Positions 44,545 through 52,701 of a stretch of DNA of 64,000 nt are shown here, one piece after another (within the stretch, counting starts at the first letter, position 1; the number at the start of each line of letters is the position of its first letter). Where the stretch lies: the NCBI RefSeq assembly GCF_014192155.1, contig NZ_JACHXO010000002.1:580017-644016 (forward strand), in the 5' to 3' direction. Source of the DNA: Roseateles terrae (GTDB taxonomy: Bacteria; Pseudomonadota; Gammaproteobacteria; Burkholderiales; Burkholderiaceae_C). The notes below the pieces were generated by a model. It had not been told where the DNA came from, did not search any database, and saw only the letters and a program-made list of their open reading frames with translations. A program made the translations under genes and the position numbers.

Positions 44545-46326
44545 TCAGGGCAGCACGCGGGCCGAGACGATGAACAGGCGTTCCCGTTCGTTGCTGACGA
44601 CGCTGTCACCGCGGAACAGCCAGCCGAGCAGCGGCACGCTGTCCAGACCGGGTACGCGGCTGTGGCTGGTTTCGCTGTTGTGGCGGCGGTAGCCCCCCAC
44701 CACCAGGGACTCCCCGGGGCGCACCACGGCCTGGGTACTGACGGAACTGTTGCCAACACGCGGGTCTGACGACTGCCCCCCGTTGCCCAGGGCTCCGTCG
44801 TCGATGTCGAGCGTGACGCGGATGTTGGCGTCCCGGCCCTCACCCAGCACGCTGGGGGTGACCTTCAGCATCGTGCCGGCGGTGACGCTGCGAAGGTCGG
44901 TGGTCCGCTCGCCGACCAGCCGCACATAGACCGACTGGCTCATATCCAGCACCGCCGACTGGTTGTCCTGCGTGAGGATGGACGGACGCGACATGACCTG
45001 CGCCTGGCCGTGGGATTCAAGCGCCCGCAGACGCAGACTGAGACGGTCGGTGGCCCACAGCACCATCGACGAACCGGTGCCGGTCGCTCCGGAAGCGCCG
45101 TCGCTGCCGATGGTGCCGGCCGCATTGATCGCCACCCGGGCGGCGCCGGAGCCCACGGCCAGGTCGGCCGCCCATTCGCGCAGGGCATTCGCATTCACAT
45201 CAAGAATGGTGACGTTGATTTCCACCTGACGGGTGGGTACATCCAGGTCGGCGATGACGGCGCTGTACTCCTCCTTGCGGGAAGGCAGGTCCCAGACCAG
45301 CACCGCATTGAGCGCCGGATAGGCGCCAATCGTCGGCAGCGCCGCGCGCTCCAGGCGGCGGCGTTCTTCGTCCAGCGCGTCCGACTGCGAAGGGCGCTTG
45401 CCGCTGGTGCCGGGTACCAGGGCCTCCGGCAGCGGTGTCGACAGGAAGGAGCGGGTGGCAGCGGCGGAGGCATCGCCGCCGAGGTTGAAGGGAGAAGGCA
45501 GGCCGCCCAGGGTCGCGGGCAACGCGGGTCCGCTGCCGAGCAGCCCGGCCCCGGCGCCGCCCGGTGTCCCGGGCAGCGATGCGCCTGCGGACCCCAGGCC
45601 CAGCTTGCCGCTGAGGGCATCGGTCCGCGAAGGCGGTGTCATCAGTTCCTTCAGCACCGAAGCCAGCCCGGGCTGACGGGTGGTGACGCCGCGGATCTGC
45701 GACTCACGGTCCTGCGCGACAGCATGCTTCAGACGGAACACCATCAGCTTGGGACGTTCGGCCTCGGCAGCATCCGCTTTGGGAGGTGTCAGGAACGCAC
45801 GCACCGATTGCACATAGCTGGGGGGACCTTCCACCAGCACGGTCGGCGGGTCAGTATCCAGTTCCCCCCAGCCGAAGCGGCTCTCGAACAACCCCAGGCC
45901 GATCAGCGCCTGGCGCGCCGCCGCGGCTGACTGGCCGCTCAGCTCCACCCGTGCGTGGGTGGCTGCGGATTGCGGCGACACAAACAGCGTGCCGCGATGC
46001 ACATACCAGTCGAGTGACTGACTCTGCCCCAGCTGGTCGAGGAAGGCCGCCGGCGGGCCGCCCCGTGAGGGCAGCGCCAGCATGCGCCGCTGTCCGAGTT
46101 TGGGACTGGACAGCTTGAGCTCCACACCCATCGTGGCGCAGAACTGCTGCAGCACCGTCTCCAGCGTGGCGTTGTCGTCCGCGCGATTGCTGTAGAGGAT
46201 GTCTTTCCAGCCGGCGGGCGTGACCGCCTGGACCGGTGCACCGATCAAGCTCAGGCCGGCCGCGACCGACAGCAGGGCGGCGCGCCAGCCGGCGCGGCAA
46301 AGCGGGGAAGGACGAGGGCGGTTCAT
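44545..46326 (-). CDS. sctC: T3SS outer-membrane secretin SctC (HrcC/YscC)
   Basis: Protein of 593 residues with signal peptide (cleavage near VQA, residue 34), N0 (40-115) and N1 (about 120-200) periplasmic domains, a long Gly/Ala/Pro-rich insertion (about 240-330), then the secretin beta-barrel domain (DVPTRQVEINVTILDV, VQVMSRPSILTQDNQSAVLD-like, VTAGTMLKVTPSVLG, PGESLVVGGYRR, VPLLGWLFRGD). The frame is open to 46647, but ATG 46326 shares a base with the upstream stop (TGATG) and begins a proper signal peptide. No pilotin gene was seen. Confidence 0.94.
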   Translation of the reverse strand: MNRPRPSPLCRAGWRAALLSVAAGLSLIGAPVQAVTPAGWKDILYSNRADDNATLETVLQQFCATMGVELKLSSPKLGQRRMLALPSRGGPPAAFLDQLGQSQSLDWYVHRGTLFVSPQSAATHARVELSGQSAAAARQALIGLGLFESRFGWGELDTDPPTVLVEGPPSYVQSVRAFLTPPKADAAEAERPKLMVFRLKHAVAQDRESQIRGVTTRQPGLASVLKELMTPPSRTDALSGKLGLGSAGASLPGTPGGAGAGLLGSGPALPATLGGLPSPFNLGGDASAAATRSFLSTPLPEALVPGTSGKRPSQSDALDEERRRLERAALPTIGAYPALNAVLVWDLPSRKEEYSAVIADLDVPTRQVEINVTILDVNANALREWAADLAVGSGAARVAINAAGTIGSDGASGATGTGSSMVLWATDRLSLRLRALESHGQAQVMSRPSILTQDNQSAVLDMSQSVYVRLVGERTTDLRSVTAGTMLKVTPSVLGEGRDANIRVTLDIDDGALGNGGQSSDPRVGNSSVSTQAVVRPGESLVVGGYRRHNSETSHSRVPGLDSVPLLGWLFRGDSVVSNERERLFIVSARVLP

Positions 46327-46541
46327 CACAACTTGCTCGTGACTTTTTTGAGCAGACCGTGCCGCAGCTGCATCCCGATCGTCGCGGCCATGTTGGTGCG
46401 TTGCAGCGCCAGCTTGGCATCGAGGAAGGTACGCGCGCCGTCCGCATTCATCGTGTCCACCGAATCCATCTGTTTTTCGAGCGCCTGCGTGCGGGAATGC
46501 AGTTGCAGGGCCAACGCGGACATGGGGTCTTGATAGCTCAT
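46326..46541 (-). CDS. small helical T3SS protein, HrpF-like or needle (SctF)-like
   Basis: Protein of 71 residues without Cys or signal peptide: SALALQLHSRTQALEKQMDS forms a first helix and DAKLALQRTNMAATIGMQL a second, ending in HGLLKKVTSKL. Needle subunits have this two-helix hairpin size and a similar basic hydrophobic end. In P. syringae, small hrpF lies between hrpE (sctL) and hrcC (sctC), exactly the place of this gene, and HrpF is a pilin co-chaperone. Both roles remain possible. Overlaps on both sides (ATGA with sctL, TGATG with sctC) confirm it is translated in the operon. Confidence 0.72.
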   Translation of the reverse strand: MSYQDPMSALALQLHSRTQALEKQMDSVDTMNADGARTFLDAKLALQRTNMAATIGMQLRHGLLKKVTSKL

Positions 46542-47245
46542 GGGAGGACCTTCGAAAGAGGGGTCGGCGCTGGGCCGGGGTGGGGATCCCGGTCAGCACC
46601 GGAATCGGCTTCGGAACCGTGTGACGGATCGCTCCTGGAAGCCGCATTCAGCGCGGCCTTGAGCGCTTCCAGATTGGCGTGGAAGTCCGCGCGCACCGTG
46701 CCCGCCGAATGCGACAGCACACAGACGCCGCGCGGCAGCGACGCATCGGCTGCGACCGTCCAGGGGATGTCCGGCCGGAGCGGCGCGATGAGGGGGAGGT
46801 CGTCCGGATGCAGGTGCACCGTGGCTTCGTCCTTGAGGCCCAGCGTGGACCACTCCGCCAGCACCAGCTGCACGCTGGACTGGGCCGGCCACGCTTCCGG
46901 CAGTTCCACCATCAGCCGTTGCAGGGCATCCCGCGCCACGCGGGCCACCAGCGTGGCGGCGGTCTCCCGCACATGGCGGCGCTCGTCCTGCAGTTGCTGG
47001 GACAACCGGGCCATGCGCGACAGCACGCCGGACTCACAGGCGGCCCGCTGCCGCGCCAGCCGCTGCTGCTGACGCCGACGGCTGGCCCGCAGATGGGCCG
47101 CGCAGCGCGCGCGCACCGCCGCCACCAGCGCCGAGGCCTCGGTGACCGTCTCCAGATCGGCCGCGGACAGGACGCCGTCCGCATCCGCCAGCAGGTGCGG
47201 CGTTGCGGCCAGGGAGAGTCGGCGGGTGACGGGCATCAGCTTCAT
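46538..47245 (-). CDS. sctL: T3SS ATPase regulator SctL (HrpE/YscL/FliH-like)
   Basis: Protein of 235 residues that would bridge SctN to the SctQ pods. The long charged helix at about 50-120 (LVAAVRARCAAHLRASRRRQ, RLSQQLQDERRHVRETA) is followed by a globular end with VHLHPDDLPLI, typical of FliH/YscL (IRVHPDD). The final ~35 residues are a disordered Ser/Asp/Pro tail. It is the first gene of the leftward block. No good Shine-Dalgarno sequence precedes ATG 47245; a second ATG nine bases downstream is an alternative. Confidence 0.88.
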   Translation of the reverse strand: MKLMPVTRRLSLAATPHLLADADGVLSAADLETVTEASALVAAVRARCAAHLRASRRRQQQRLARQRAACESGVLSRMARLSQQLQDERRHVRETAATLVARVARDALQRLMVELPEAWPAQSSVQLVLAEWSTLGLKDEATVHLHPDDLPLIAPLRPDIPWTVAADASLPRGVCVLSHSAGTVRADFHANLEALKAALNAASRSDPSHGSEADSGADRDPHPGPAPTPLSKVLP

Positions 47246-47324
47246 GGTGCTTGGTAGTTGTCAGCGGCGCCCCAGTGGTTCTGCCGCTCCGGCCCTTTGC
47301 ATTGACCAAGCGCATGGCGGCGTG

Positions 47325-47356
47325 CGTGACCCGGAACCCACTTGTCACGTGACCCG
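47325..47356. promoter_or_regulatory. direct repeats and palindrome in the sctL-sctQ divergent region
   Basis: CGTGACCCG occurs at 47325-47333 and again at 47348-47356, 23 bp apart (about two helix turns). A perfect palindrome GTCACGTGAC (47344-47353) overlaps the second copy. They lie within the predicted sctQ promoter between divergent T3SS blocks, so they could bind an activator or repressor that serves both directions. Confidence 0.5.
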
Positions 47357-47362
47357 TACTGA
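47333..47362 (+). promoter_or_regulatory. possible HrpL/ECF-type promoter of sctQ
   Basis: GGAACC (47333-47338) equals the -35 half of the HrpL hrp box (GGAACC-N16-CCACNNA). After 16 bp comes CGTACTGA (47355-47362), which differs from the HrpL -10 but begins with CGT as in many ECF promoters. The sigma gene at 49530 is the last gene of this operon, so the element would imply autoregulation. Confidence 0.5.
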
Positions 47363-47433
47363 CCTGACGTTTTTTTGCAAGCGCCCCTTTTGTCACCCCC
47401 TTTTTCAAGGCAGACGCTCCTGCCCGATACATC

Positions 47434-48510
47434 ATGAATGTCGACGCTTCCGGTCCTGCAGATTCGTCTGCCCGACCCCTTCATCTGCGACGTGTGTCCG
47501 ATCTCCAGGCCCGGCTGTCACGGCAGCTGGCGGGGGGCCTGGTGTGGCCGCTCGACACGCCGGACCTGCCCTGGCCCCGGGCTGAACTGCTGCTCTCACC
47601 TGCCGCGCCGCTGGAGGACCACGACCCCACCCGCGTGTGCCTGCAAGGCCGCCACGGGACGCTGCATCTGCACGATGGCAGCCTGCTGACGCTGCTCACC
47701 GGCGTGCAATATCCCGCCGATGCCCCGGCGGCCGTGATTCACGATCTGCACCGCCTGGCATTGGCGCGCATTCCTCCCGCGTTGGTGGAATGCCTGGGCG
47801 GGCCATTCCATGTCTTTGCTTCAGATCAATCTCCCTCCGATACGGGGTGCGGAGATTCTTCCGACCTGCAATGCCTGTTGACCTTGACCGATGTCAATGA
47901 GGATTGCCACACCTTTCTTCTGCAAGCGTCGGCGGCCACCTTGTGCCGCTGGTCGGCCAGCGCGGGATGGCAGAGACATGCGCTTGATCTGCGTGCCACG
48001 CGCGCCCTTCCCGCTCCTCTGCGTCAGCTGAGCTTCACAGGCGGATTGCACCTGGGACGACGCGCGATTCATGCCGATCGGCTCGCCCGCATCGGGGTGG
48101 GCGACGCCCTGCTAATCCCGCCGGGGGATGACGCGCTCAAGCCCCCGCTCCGCATGCTTTTGGGATCGGCACTAGCAAATGTTTGTCAGCGAGCCGACGA
48201 CTCCTATGTATTCCAAGGATGGGTCCCCAACCCCCCTCCCCTTTCCAATCCTTCTCATGTCAAGGCAATTGAAAAGGTCCCTCCCATCATGGATGCATTG
48301 AAAGTCGATCTCGATTTCGTCGTCGGCCGACTGTCGATGACCGTCGCTGAACTGACAGCGCTCAATAGCGGTCGAATACTCCCTCTCGAATTGGCCACGC
48401 CGCCGCGGGTGCGCATCGTTGCGCACGGCACGGAACTGGGCAGCGGTGAATTGATCGAGCTGGATGGACGTCTGGCGGTGGAAATCACCGACTGGGGCAC
48501 CCGGCCATGA
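47434..48510 (+). CDS. sctQ: T3SS sorting-platform protein SctQ (HrcQ/YscQ)
   Basis: Protein of 358 residues. The N-terminal two-thirds is diverged. The C-terminal ~75 residues form a SpoA (FliN-like) domain: LKVDLDFVVGRLSMTVAELTAL, then RVRIVAHGTELGSGELIELDG. SctQ forms the cytoplasmic pods that recruit SctL-SctN. ATG 48289, preceded by GAAAAGG, could start a separate 73-residue SctQ-C as in Yersinia and other systems. It begins the second rightward block; its stop overlaps the sctR start (ATGA). Confidence 0.9.
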   Translation: MNVDASGPADSSARPLHLRRVSDLQARLSRQLAGGLVWPLDTPDLPWPRAELLLSPAAPLEDHDPTRVCLQGRHGTLHLHDGSLLTLLTGVQYPADAPAAVIHDLHRLALARIPPALVECLGGPFHVFASDQSPSDTGCGDSSDLQCLLTLTDVNEDCHTFLLQASAATLCRWSASAGWQRHALDLRATRALPAPLRQLSFTGGLHLGRRAIHADRLARIGVGDALLIPPGDDALKPPLRMLLGSALANVCQRADDSYVFQGWVPNPPPLSNPSHVKAIEKVPPIMDALKVDLDFVVGRLSMTVAELTALNSGRILPLELATPPRVRIVAHGTELGSGELIELDGRLAVEITDWGTRP

Positions 48511-49253
48511 ACCTCGCCGCCTACGACCCGATTTCGCTGGTCCTGCTGCTGGCCGGCATGGCCCTGCTGCCGCTGCTGATGGTCTGCACCACCGCGTTCC
48601 TGAAGATCTCGATGGTGTTGATGATCGTGCGCAACGCCCTGGGCGTGCAGCAGGTGCCGCCCGGCATCGCCGTCAACGCCGTGGCGCTCGCCGCGACGCT
48701 GTTCGTGATGGCACCCATCTTCAACGAGATGGCTGGCCGGCTGCAGTTGACCTCGTCATCGAAGGAAGGGTCGGGGCGGCCGTCGTCTTACAGCGCGGCA
48801 TCCGGCGGCGCCGCTGCGGGCTACGCAGGCGGATCTGCGGCCGGTGAGTCCGGCAGCGTTCCCAGCCGCGGGAGCCTGGCCCACGTGGCCTACGCCGCCG
48901 AGCCGCTGCGTGAATTCATGCTGGCCAACACCGTGCCGGAGCGTCGCCAACGCTTCGTGGAACTGGCCCAGCGCCAGTGGAAGCGAAGCGCCCTGGGCAC
49001 GCCGAACGAGCGTGACTACGTGGTGCTCATCCCCTGCTTCGTCATCTCCGAGATGGAGATGGCGCTGAAGGCCGGTTTTGTTCTCTATGTCCCCTTTGTC
49101 GTCATCGACCTGCTGCTGTCCAACCTGCTGCTCGCGCTGGGCATGCAGATGGTGTCGCCAATGGTCGTGTCCCTGCCCCTGAAGCTGCTGCTGTTTGTCG
49201 TGCTCGACGGATGGACGCGGCTGTTCGAAGGCCTCGTGGCCTCGTACGCCTGA
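48507..49253 (+). CDS. sctR: T3SS export apparatus protein SctR (HrcR/YscR/FliP family)
   Basis: Inner-membrane protein of 248 residues. FLKISMVLMIVRNALGVQQVPPG near residue 30 and the C-terminal LIPCFVISEMEMALKAGF are signatures of SctR. Five copies form the core of the export gate with SctT and SctS. The periplasmic loop at about 78-125 contains a Gly/Ser/Ala-rich insertion (SYSAASGGAAAGYAGG) not common in the family. Confidence 0.95.
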   Translation: MNLAAYDPISLVLLLAGMALLPLLMVCTTAFLKISMVLMIVRNALGVQQVPPGIAVNAVALAATLFVMAPIFNEMAGRLQLTSSSKEGSGRPSSYSAASGGAAAGYAGGSAAGESGSVPSRGSLAHVAYAAEPLREFMLANTVPERRQRFVELAQRQWKRSALGTPNERDYVVLIPCFVISEMEMALKAGFVLYVPFVVIDLLLSNLLLALGMQMVSPMVVSLPLKLLLFVVLDGWTRLFEGLVASYA

Positions 49254-49263
49254 GGAGCCTTCC

Positions 49264-49533
49264 ATGGTCGAGACCCTCGCTTTTTTCCAGAAGGGCCTGC
49301 TGGCCGTCATCTGGTTGTCCATGCCCAGCCTGATCGTGGCCGTCATCACCGGTGTGGTGGTGTCGCTGCTGCAGGCGGTCCTGTCCATGCAGGACCAGAG
49401 CATTCCGTTCGCCGTCAAGTTGCTCGCCGTCGGGGTCACCCTGGCGGCCACCGGCCGCTGGGTGGCACTTCAGATTCTTTCACTCGGCGAGCAGGCCCTG
49501 TCCGCGCTGGCCACCTTTGGAGGTCGACCATGA
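49264..49533 (+). CDS. sctS: T3SS export apparatus protein SctS (HrcS/YscS/FliQ family)
   Basis: Small inner-membrane protein of 89 residues with two hydrophobic hairpin helices (LLAVIWLSMPSLIVAVITGV and VKLLAVGVTLAATGRWVAL) separated by LQAVLSMQDQSIPF, the conserved SctS loop. It forms part of the export gate. It follows sctR by 10 bp, and its stop overlaps the sigma factor start (ATGA). Confidence 0.94.
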   Translation: MVETLAFFQKGLLAVIWLSMPSLIVAVITGVVVSLLQAVLSMQDQSIPFAVKLLAVGVTLAATGRWVALQILSLGEQALSALATFGGRP

Positions 49534-50252
49534 ACCGCGAATCCTGTCTCTCTACCGTTTCTTTCCCGGGGAGTCTCAACGCCCACACGAGCCTGCCGGT
49601 TCCCGCCGGCCACGACACAGGCCCGGGCACTTCACCAGTCCTCAACGATATGACCGACCAAGACAACGAAGCGCGGAGTCGTCAGCAGCAGGTCCTGACG
49701 CACATCGTCCGCATCGCACGGGAGTCCCGCAACGATTCGAGCAAGCTCAAGCGTTTCCTGCGCCGCTACGAGCGCTCCCCCGGGGAATTGGACGACATCA
49801 TCCAGGACGCCCTGCTCGAAGCCACCCGCTGCAGCGACCGCTTCATGGCGAAGTCATCCGTCGAGACCTGGTTCTTCGGTATCGCGGCCAACGTCGCCCG
49901 CAACCATGTGGCCCGCAGCGCCAAGCGCAGCAGTCAGGTGGAAAGCCTGGACGCCACGCCGCATATGGTGGACGGTGAAATGGCCCAGCGCAGCGTCGAA
50001 GCCGTGATGGATGTGAGTCAGTGCGTGTCTTATCGCCAGCTGGCCAAGGTGGTGGACGACACACTCGCCGGTCTCTCCCCCGATCTGCGCGGCACCTTTC
50101 ACCTGGCGTGCCTGGAGGAAGAGTCCTACCGCGATGTGGCGGCGATCCAGTCGATTCCCATCGGCACCGTCCGCTCGCGGGTCAACCGGGTGCGCACCCT
50201 GCTGCGCTCGAAGCTGCAACAAGGGTTTGCGGATTACGCCACCCAGAACTGA
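49530..50252 (+). CDS. ECF-type RNA polymerase sigma factor, candidate T3SS regulator
   Basis: Protein of 240 residues. Sigma region 2 spans about 70-130 (GELDDIIQDALLEATR, WFFGIAANVARNHV), and region 4 about 175-235 (LSPDLRGTFHLACLEEESYR, with SIPIGTVRSRVNRVR as the recognition helix). The first ~55 residues are an unusual Ser/Pro-rich extension; ATG 49650 would give a standard-length ECF factor. ATG 49530 is favoured by its ATGA overlap with sctS. Its location in the T3SS operon suggests a HrpL-like role in switching on the locus. Whether it is truly orthologous to HrpL cannot be said. Confidence 0.87.
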   Translation: MNRESCLSTVSFPGSLNAHTSLPVPAGHDTGPGTSPVLNDMTDQDNEARSRQQQVLTHIVRIARESRNDSSKLKRFLRRYERSPGELDDIIQDALLEATRCSDRFMAKSSVETWFFGIAANVARNHVARSAKRSSQVESLDATPHMVDGEMAQRSVEAVMDVSQCVSYRQLAKVVDDTLAGLSPDLRGTFHLACLEEESYRDVAAIQSIPIGTVRSRVNRVRTLLRSKLQQGFADYATQN

Positions 50253-50266
50253 GCGCGGGACGGGAG

Positions 50267-50287
50267 CGGGGCCGACCGGCCCCGTTT
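50267..50287 (+). terminator. terminator between sigma gene and ubiB
   Basis: Perfect 7 bp stem CGGGGCC/GGCCCCG with a GACC loop and then TTT, 14 bp past the sigma factor stop. It lies between convergent genes and may act in both directions, though the T-run is short. Confidence 0.5.
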
Positions 50288-50309
50288 GGCCCCGTCCGCT
50301 CGCGCCGGG

Positions 50310-51866
50310 TCACCAGGGCATCCAGCGCAGCACCACCTGGCTGGCCACCAGAGCCACCATGAATCCGGCAATGCCCCAGACCAGGCCCTGCAGCAGATGA
50401 TTGGTGCGGCGCTGCTCGGCGAGCAATTGCCGCGTCAGTTCATCGCGGCGGCCGTCCCCCTGCTGCTTCAGGGCCTCATGCATCAGCCGCGGGAACTCCG
50501 GCAGCATCTGCGCAAAGCGCGGCGCTTCCTTCTTCAGGTGATGCAGGAATGACCGCCAGCCCACCTGCTCATCCATCCAGCGTTCCAGGAACGGTTTGGC
50601 TGTGGCCCAGAGGTCCAGCTCCGGATCGAGCTGCCGTCCCAGACCTTCAATGTTGAGCAGCGTTTTTTGCAGCAAAACCAGCTGCGGTTGAATCTCGACG
50701 TTAAATCGTCGCGAAATCTGAAACAGGCGCATCAGCACCTGGCCGAGGGAAATGTCCTTCAATGGGCGATCAAAGTGCGGTTCGCAGACGGTGCGCACCG
50801 CGCCTTCGAGTTCATCCACCCGTGTCTGCGGGGGGACCCAGCCGGACTCGATGTGCAGCTCCGCCACCCGTTTGTAATCGCGGCGGAAGAAGGCGATGAA
50901 GTTCTGGGCGAGATAGTCCTTGTCCACCTCGGTCAGCGTGCCGATGATGCCGAAGTCCAGGGCCACGTAACGGCCGAAGGTCTGCGGCTCCAGGCTCACC
51001 TGGATGTTGCCCGGGTGCATGTCCGCATGGAAGAAGCCGTCGCGGAAGACCTGGGTGAAGAAGATGGTGACGCCATCGCGCGCCAGCTTCGGAATATCCA
51101 CACCCGCTTCGCGCAGCCGCTCCAGCTGGGAGATGGGGACACCGCGCATGCGCTCCATCACGATGACCTCGCTGGCGCACAGTTCCCAGATCATCTCCGG
51201 CACCAGCACCAGCTGCAGGTCCTGCATGTTGCGGCGCAGCTGGGCGGCATTGGCGGCTTCGCGCACCAGGTCCAGCTCGTCATGCAGATAGGTGTTGAAC
51301 TCGGCCACCACCTCGCGCGGCTTCAGCCGGCGGCCGTCCGCCGAGAAGCGCTCGATCCAGCCGGCCAGCGTGCGCATCAACGCCAGATCGTCCTCGATGA
51401 CGTCCAGCATGCCGGGTCGCAGCACCTTCACCGCCACTTCCCGCCCGTCCGGCAGCACCGCAAAGTGCACCTGGGCGATGGACGCACTGGCCACCGGCTG
51501 GGCGTCGAAGCTGGCGAAGATGTCTTCAATGCGGCGGCCAAAAGCCCGCTCGATCAGCATGCGGGACTGCTCCGCCGGGAACGGCGGCACGTTGTCCTGC
51601 AGGCGGGAGAGCTCGACCACCAGGTCGTCCGGGACGAGGTCCCGGCGGGTGGACAGCAGCTGCCCAAACTTCACGAAGATGGGACCCAGGCGCTCCAGCG
51701 CCATGCGCAGCCGCACGCCGCGGGGTTGGTCCCAGGCGCGGCCGACCGAAATCAGGCGGCGCAGGAAACGGAAACGGCGCTGCTTGAGCGTGGAGAGCGC
51801 CAGCTCATCCAGGCCAAAGCGGTACAGGGTCCAGACAATGACCAGCAGGCGGGACAGATATCTCAT
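50310..51866 (-). CDS. ubiB: ubiquinone biosynthesis kinase-like protein UbiB
   Basis: Membrane-associated atypical kinase/ATPase of 518 residues in the UbiB/ABC1 family, needed for ubiquinone synthesis. The KxGQ motif ([17 protein letters not shown]), the Ala-rich loop ([11 protein letters not shown]), HADMHPGN and ALDFG are all present. One or two C-terminal transmembrane segments ([19 protein letters not shown]) anchor it. ATG 51866 is the family start; the frame is open to 52019. It follows ubiJ by 13 bp, the common ubiJ-ubiB order. Confidence 0.95.
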   Translation of the reverse strand: MRYLSRLLVIVWTLYRFGLDELALSTLKQRRFRFLRRLISVGRAWDQPRGVRLRMALERLGPIFVKFGQLLSTRRDLVPDDLVVELSRLQDNVPPFPAEQSRMLIERAFGRRIEDIFASFDAQPVASASIAQVHFAVLPDGREVAVKVLRPGMLDVIEDDLALMRTLAGWIERFSADGRRLKPREVVAEFNTYLHDELDLVREAANAAQLRRNMQDLQLVLVPEMIWELCASEVIVMERMRGVPISQLERLREAGVDIPKLARDGVTIFFTQVFRDGFFHADMHPGNIQVSLEPQTFGRYVALDFGIIGTLTEVDKDYLAQNFIAFFRRDYKRVAELHIESGWVPPQTRVDELEGAVRTVCEPHFDRPLKDISLGQVLMRLFQISRRFNVEIQPQLVLLQKTLLNIEGLGRQLDPELDLWATAKPFLERWMDEQVGWRSFLHHLKKEAPRFAQMLPEFPRLMHEALKQQGDGRRDELTRQLLAEQRRTNHLLQGLVWGIAGFMVALVASQVVLRWMPW

Positions 51867-51879
51867 GAATCCCTGCCGG

Positions 51880-52413
51880 TCAGCCCCGTCCGGATCCGTC
51901 CGGCATGAAGCGGCCGGCCTGACGGGCCAGCAGCGCCATCCCCTGCGCCGCCGCGCGGCCGATGCGTCCCAGCTGATGGGCGACGGCCGGTCCGGTGATG
52001 GCGGCCAGGTCGTCTTCAATGTCCCAGCGCAGGTTGTCGATCAGCCAGTTGATCTCGCCGGCCAGCTGCGCATCGCCCTGCACCCGCACGTCCGGACGTT
52101 CGCCGGACAACACACCGAAGGCGGCCGCGGCCGGATTGGATGCTTCCAGTTGTATTTCCAGGTCCGGTTCTTGCTCTTGGGTTTCCCCGTCATTCAACCG
52201 TTCCAGAAGACCGGCGGGCGTGATGCGCAGACGCAGGTCGGGCGCGGCAGGCAACAGGCGGGGCCATCCCGCCAGATGCAGCCGCACCGTCTTGCCAGCC
52301 TGCGGCGCCAGACGTGTCGACACGATCGGCTCGCGCGACATGACATGGTTGAGCAATAGCGTGATGCGATCCTGCACAGCAGGGGCCAGGAGCTTGGACC
52401 ATTCTTGAAGCAT
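51880..52413 (-). CDS. ubiJ: ubiquinone biosynthesis accessory factor UbiJ
   Basis: Protein of 177 residues with an SCP2-like lipid-binding domain in the first ~110 residues ([39 protein letters not shown]). The C-terminal part ([24 protein letters not shown]) is typical of UbiJ. UbiJ presents ubiquinone intermediates to the hydroxylases of the Ubi complex. Pairing with ubiB supports the call. Confidence 0.9.
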   Translation of the reverse strand: MLQEWSKLLAPAVQDRITLLLNHVMSREPIVSTRLAPQAGKTVRLHLAGWPRLLPAAPDLRLRITPAGLLERLNDGETQEQEPDLEIQLEASNPAAAAFGVLSGERPDVRVQGDAQLAGEINWLIDNLRWDIEDDLAAITGPAVAHQLGRIGRAAAQGMALLARQAGRFMPDGSGRG

Positions 52414-52538
52414 GGGCGGATTGTAGGCAGACCCAGCCCGAGGGTAGGGGGTCGTTGGTTACGAGTGGGGGGATGGAATTGAGCGAGAATTTCCGGCTCC
52501 GGCCGGGACAAGGGGGTAACCCGGCCAGTCATGCCCCA

Positions 52539-52657
52539 GGCATGGCCGGAACGGGACAGGTGCGGAAAGCGCCGCCAGAGCTGGCCATTGATAAGCCGGA
52601 CGGGCAGCGCGGCTCAGGAGAGCCGGCCAACGGCCGGGCTGCTGGGCATGGCCGGAA
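52539..52657 (+). repeat. 13 bp direct repeats in the exopolysaccharide operon leader
   Basis: GGCATGGCCGGAA occurs at 52539-52551 and 52645-52657 in the 288 bp region between ubiJ and the first exopolysaccharide gene. Between them lies an imperfect stem-loop (52621-52640). No clear sigma-70 promoter or JUMPstart/ops element was found. The repeats may be sites for a regulator of exopolysaccharide synthesis. Confidence 0.45.
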
Positions 52658-52701
52658 GGCCAGTCCGTGGCAAGAGGGAAGCAACCAAGGACCACAGGGT
52701 G

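Noticed and set aside
46327..46647. N-terminal extension of sctC
   Set aside because: Overlaps the small HrpF/needle-like gene and sctL and lacks a signal peptide at its start.
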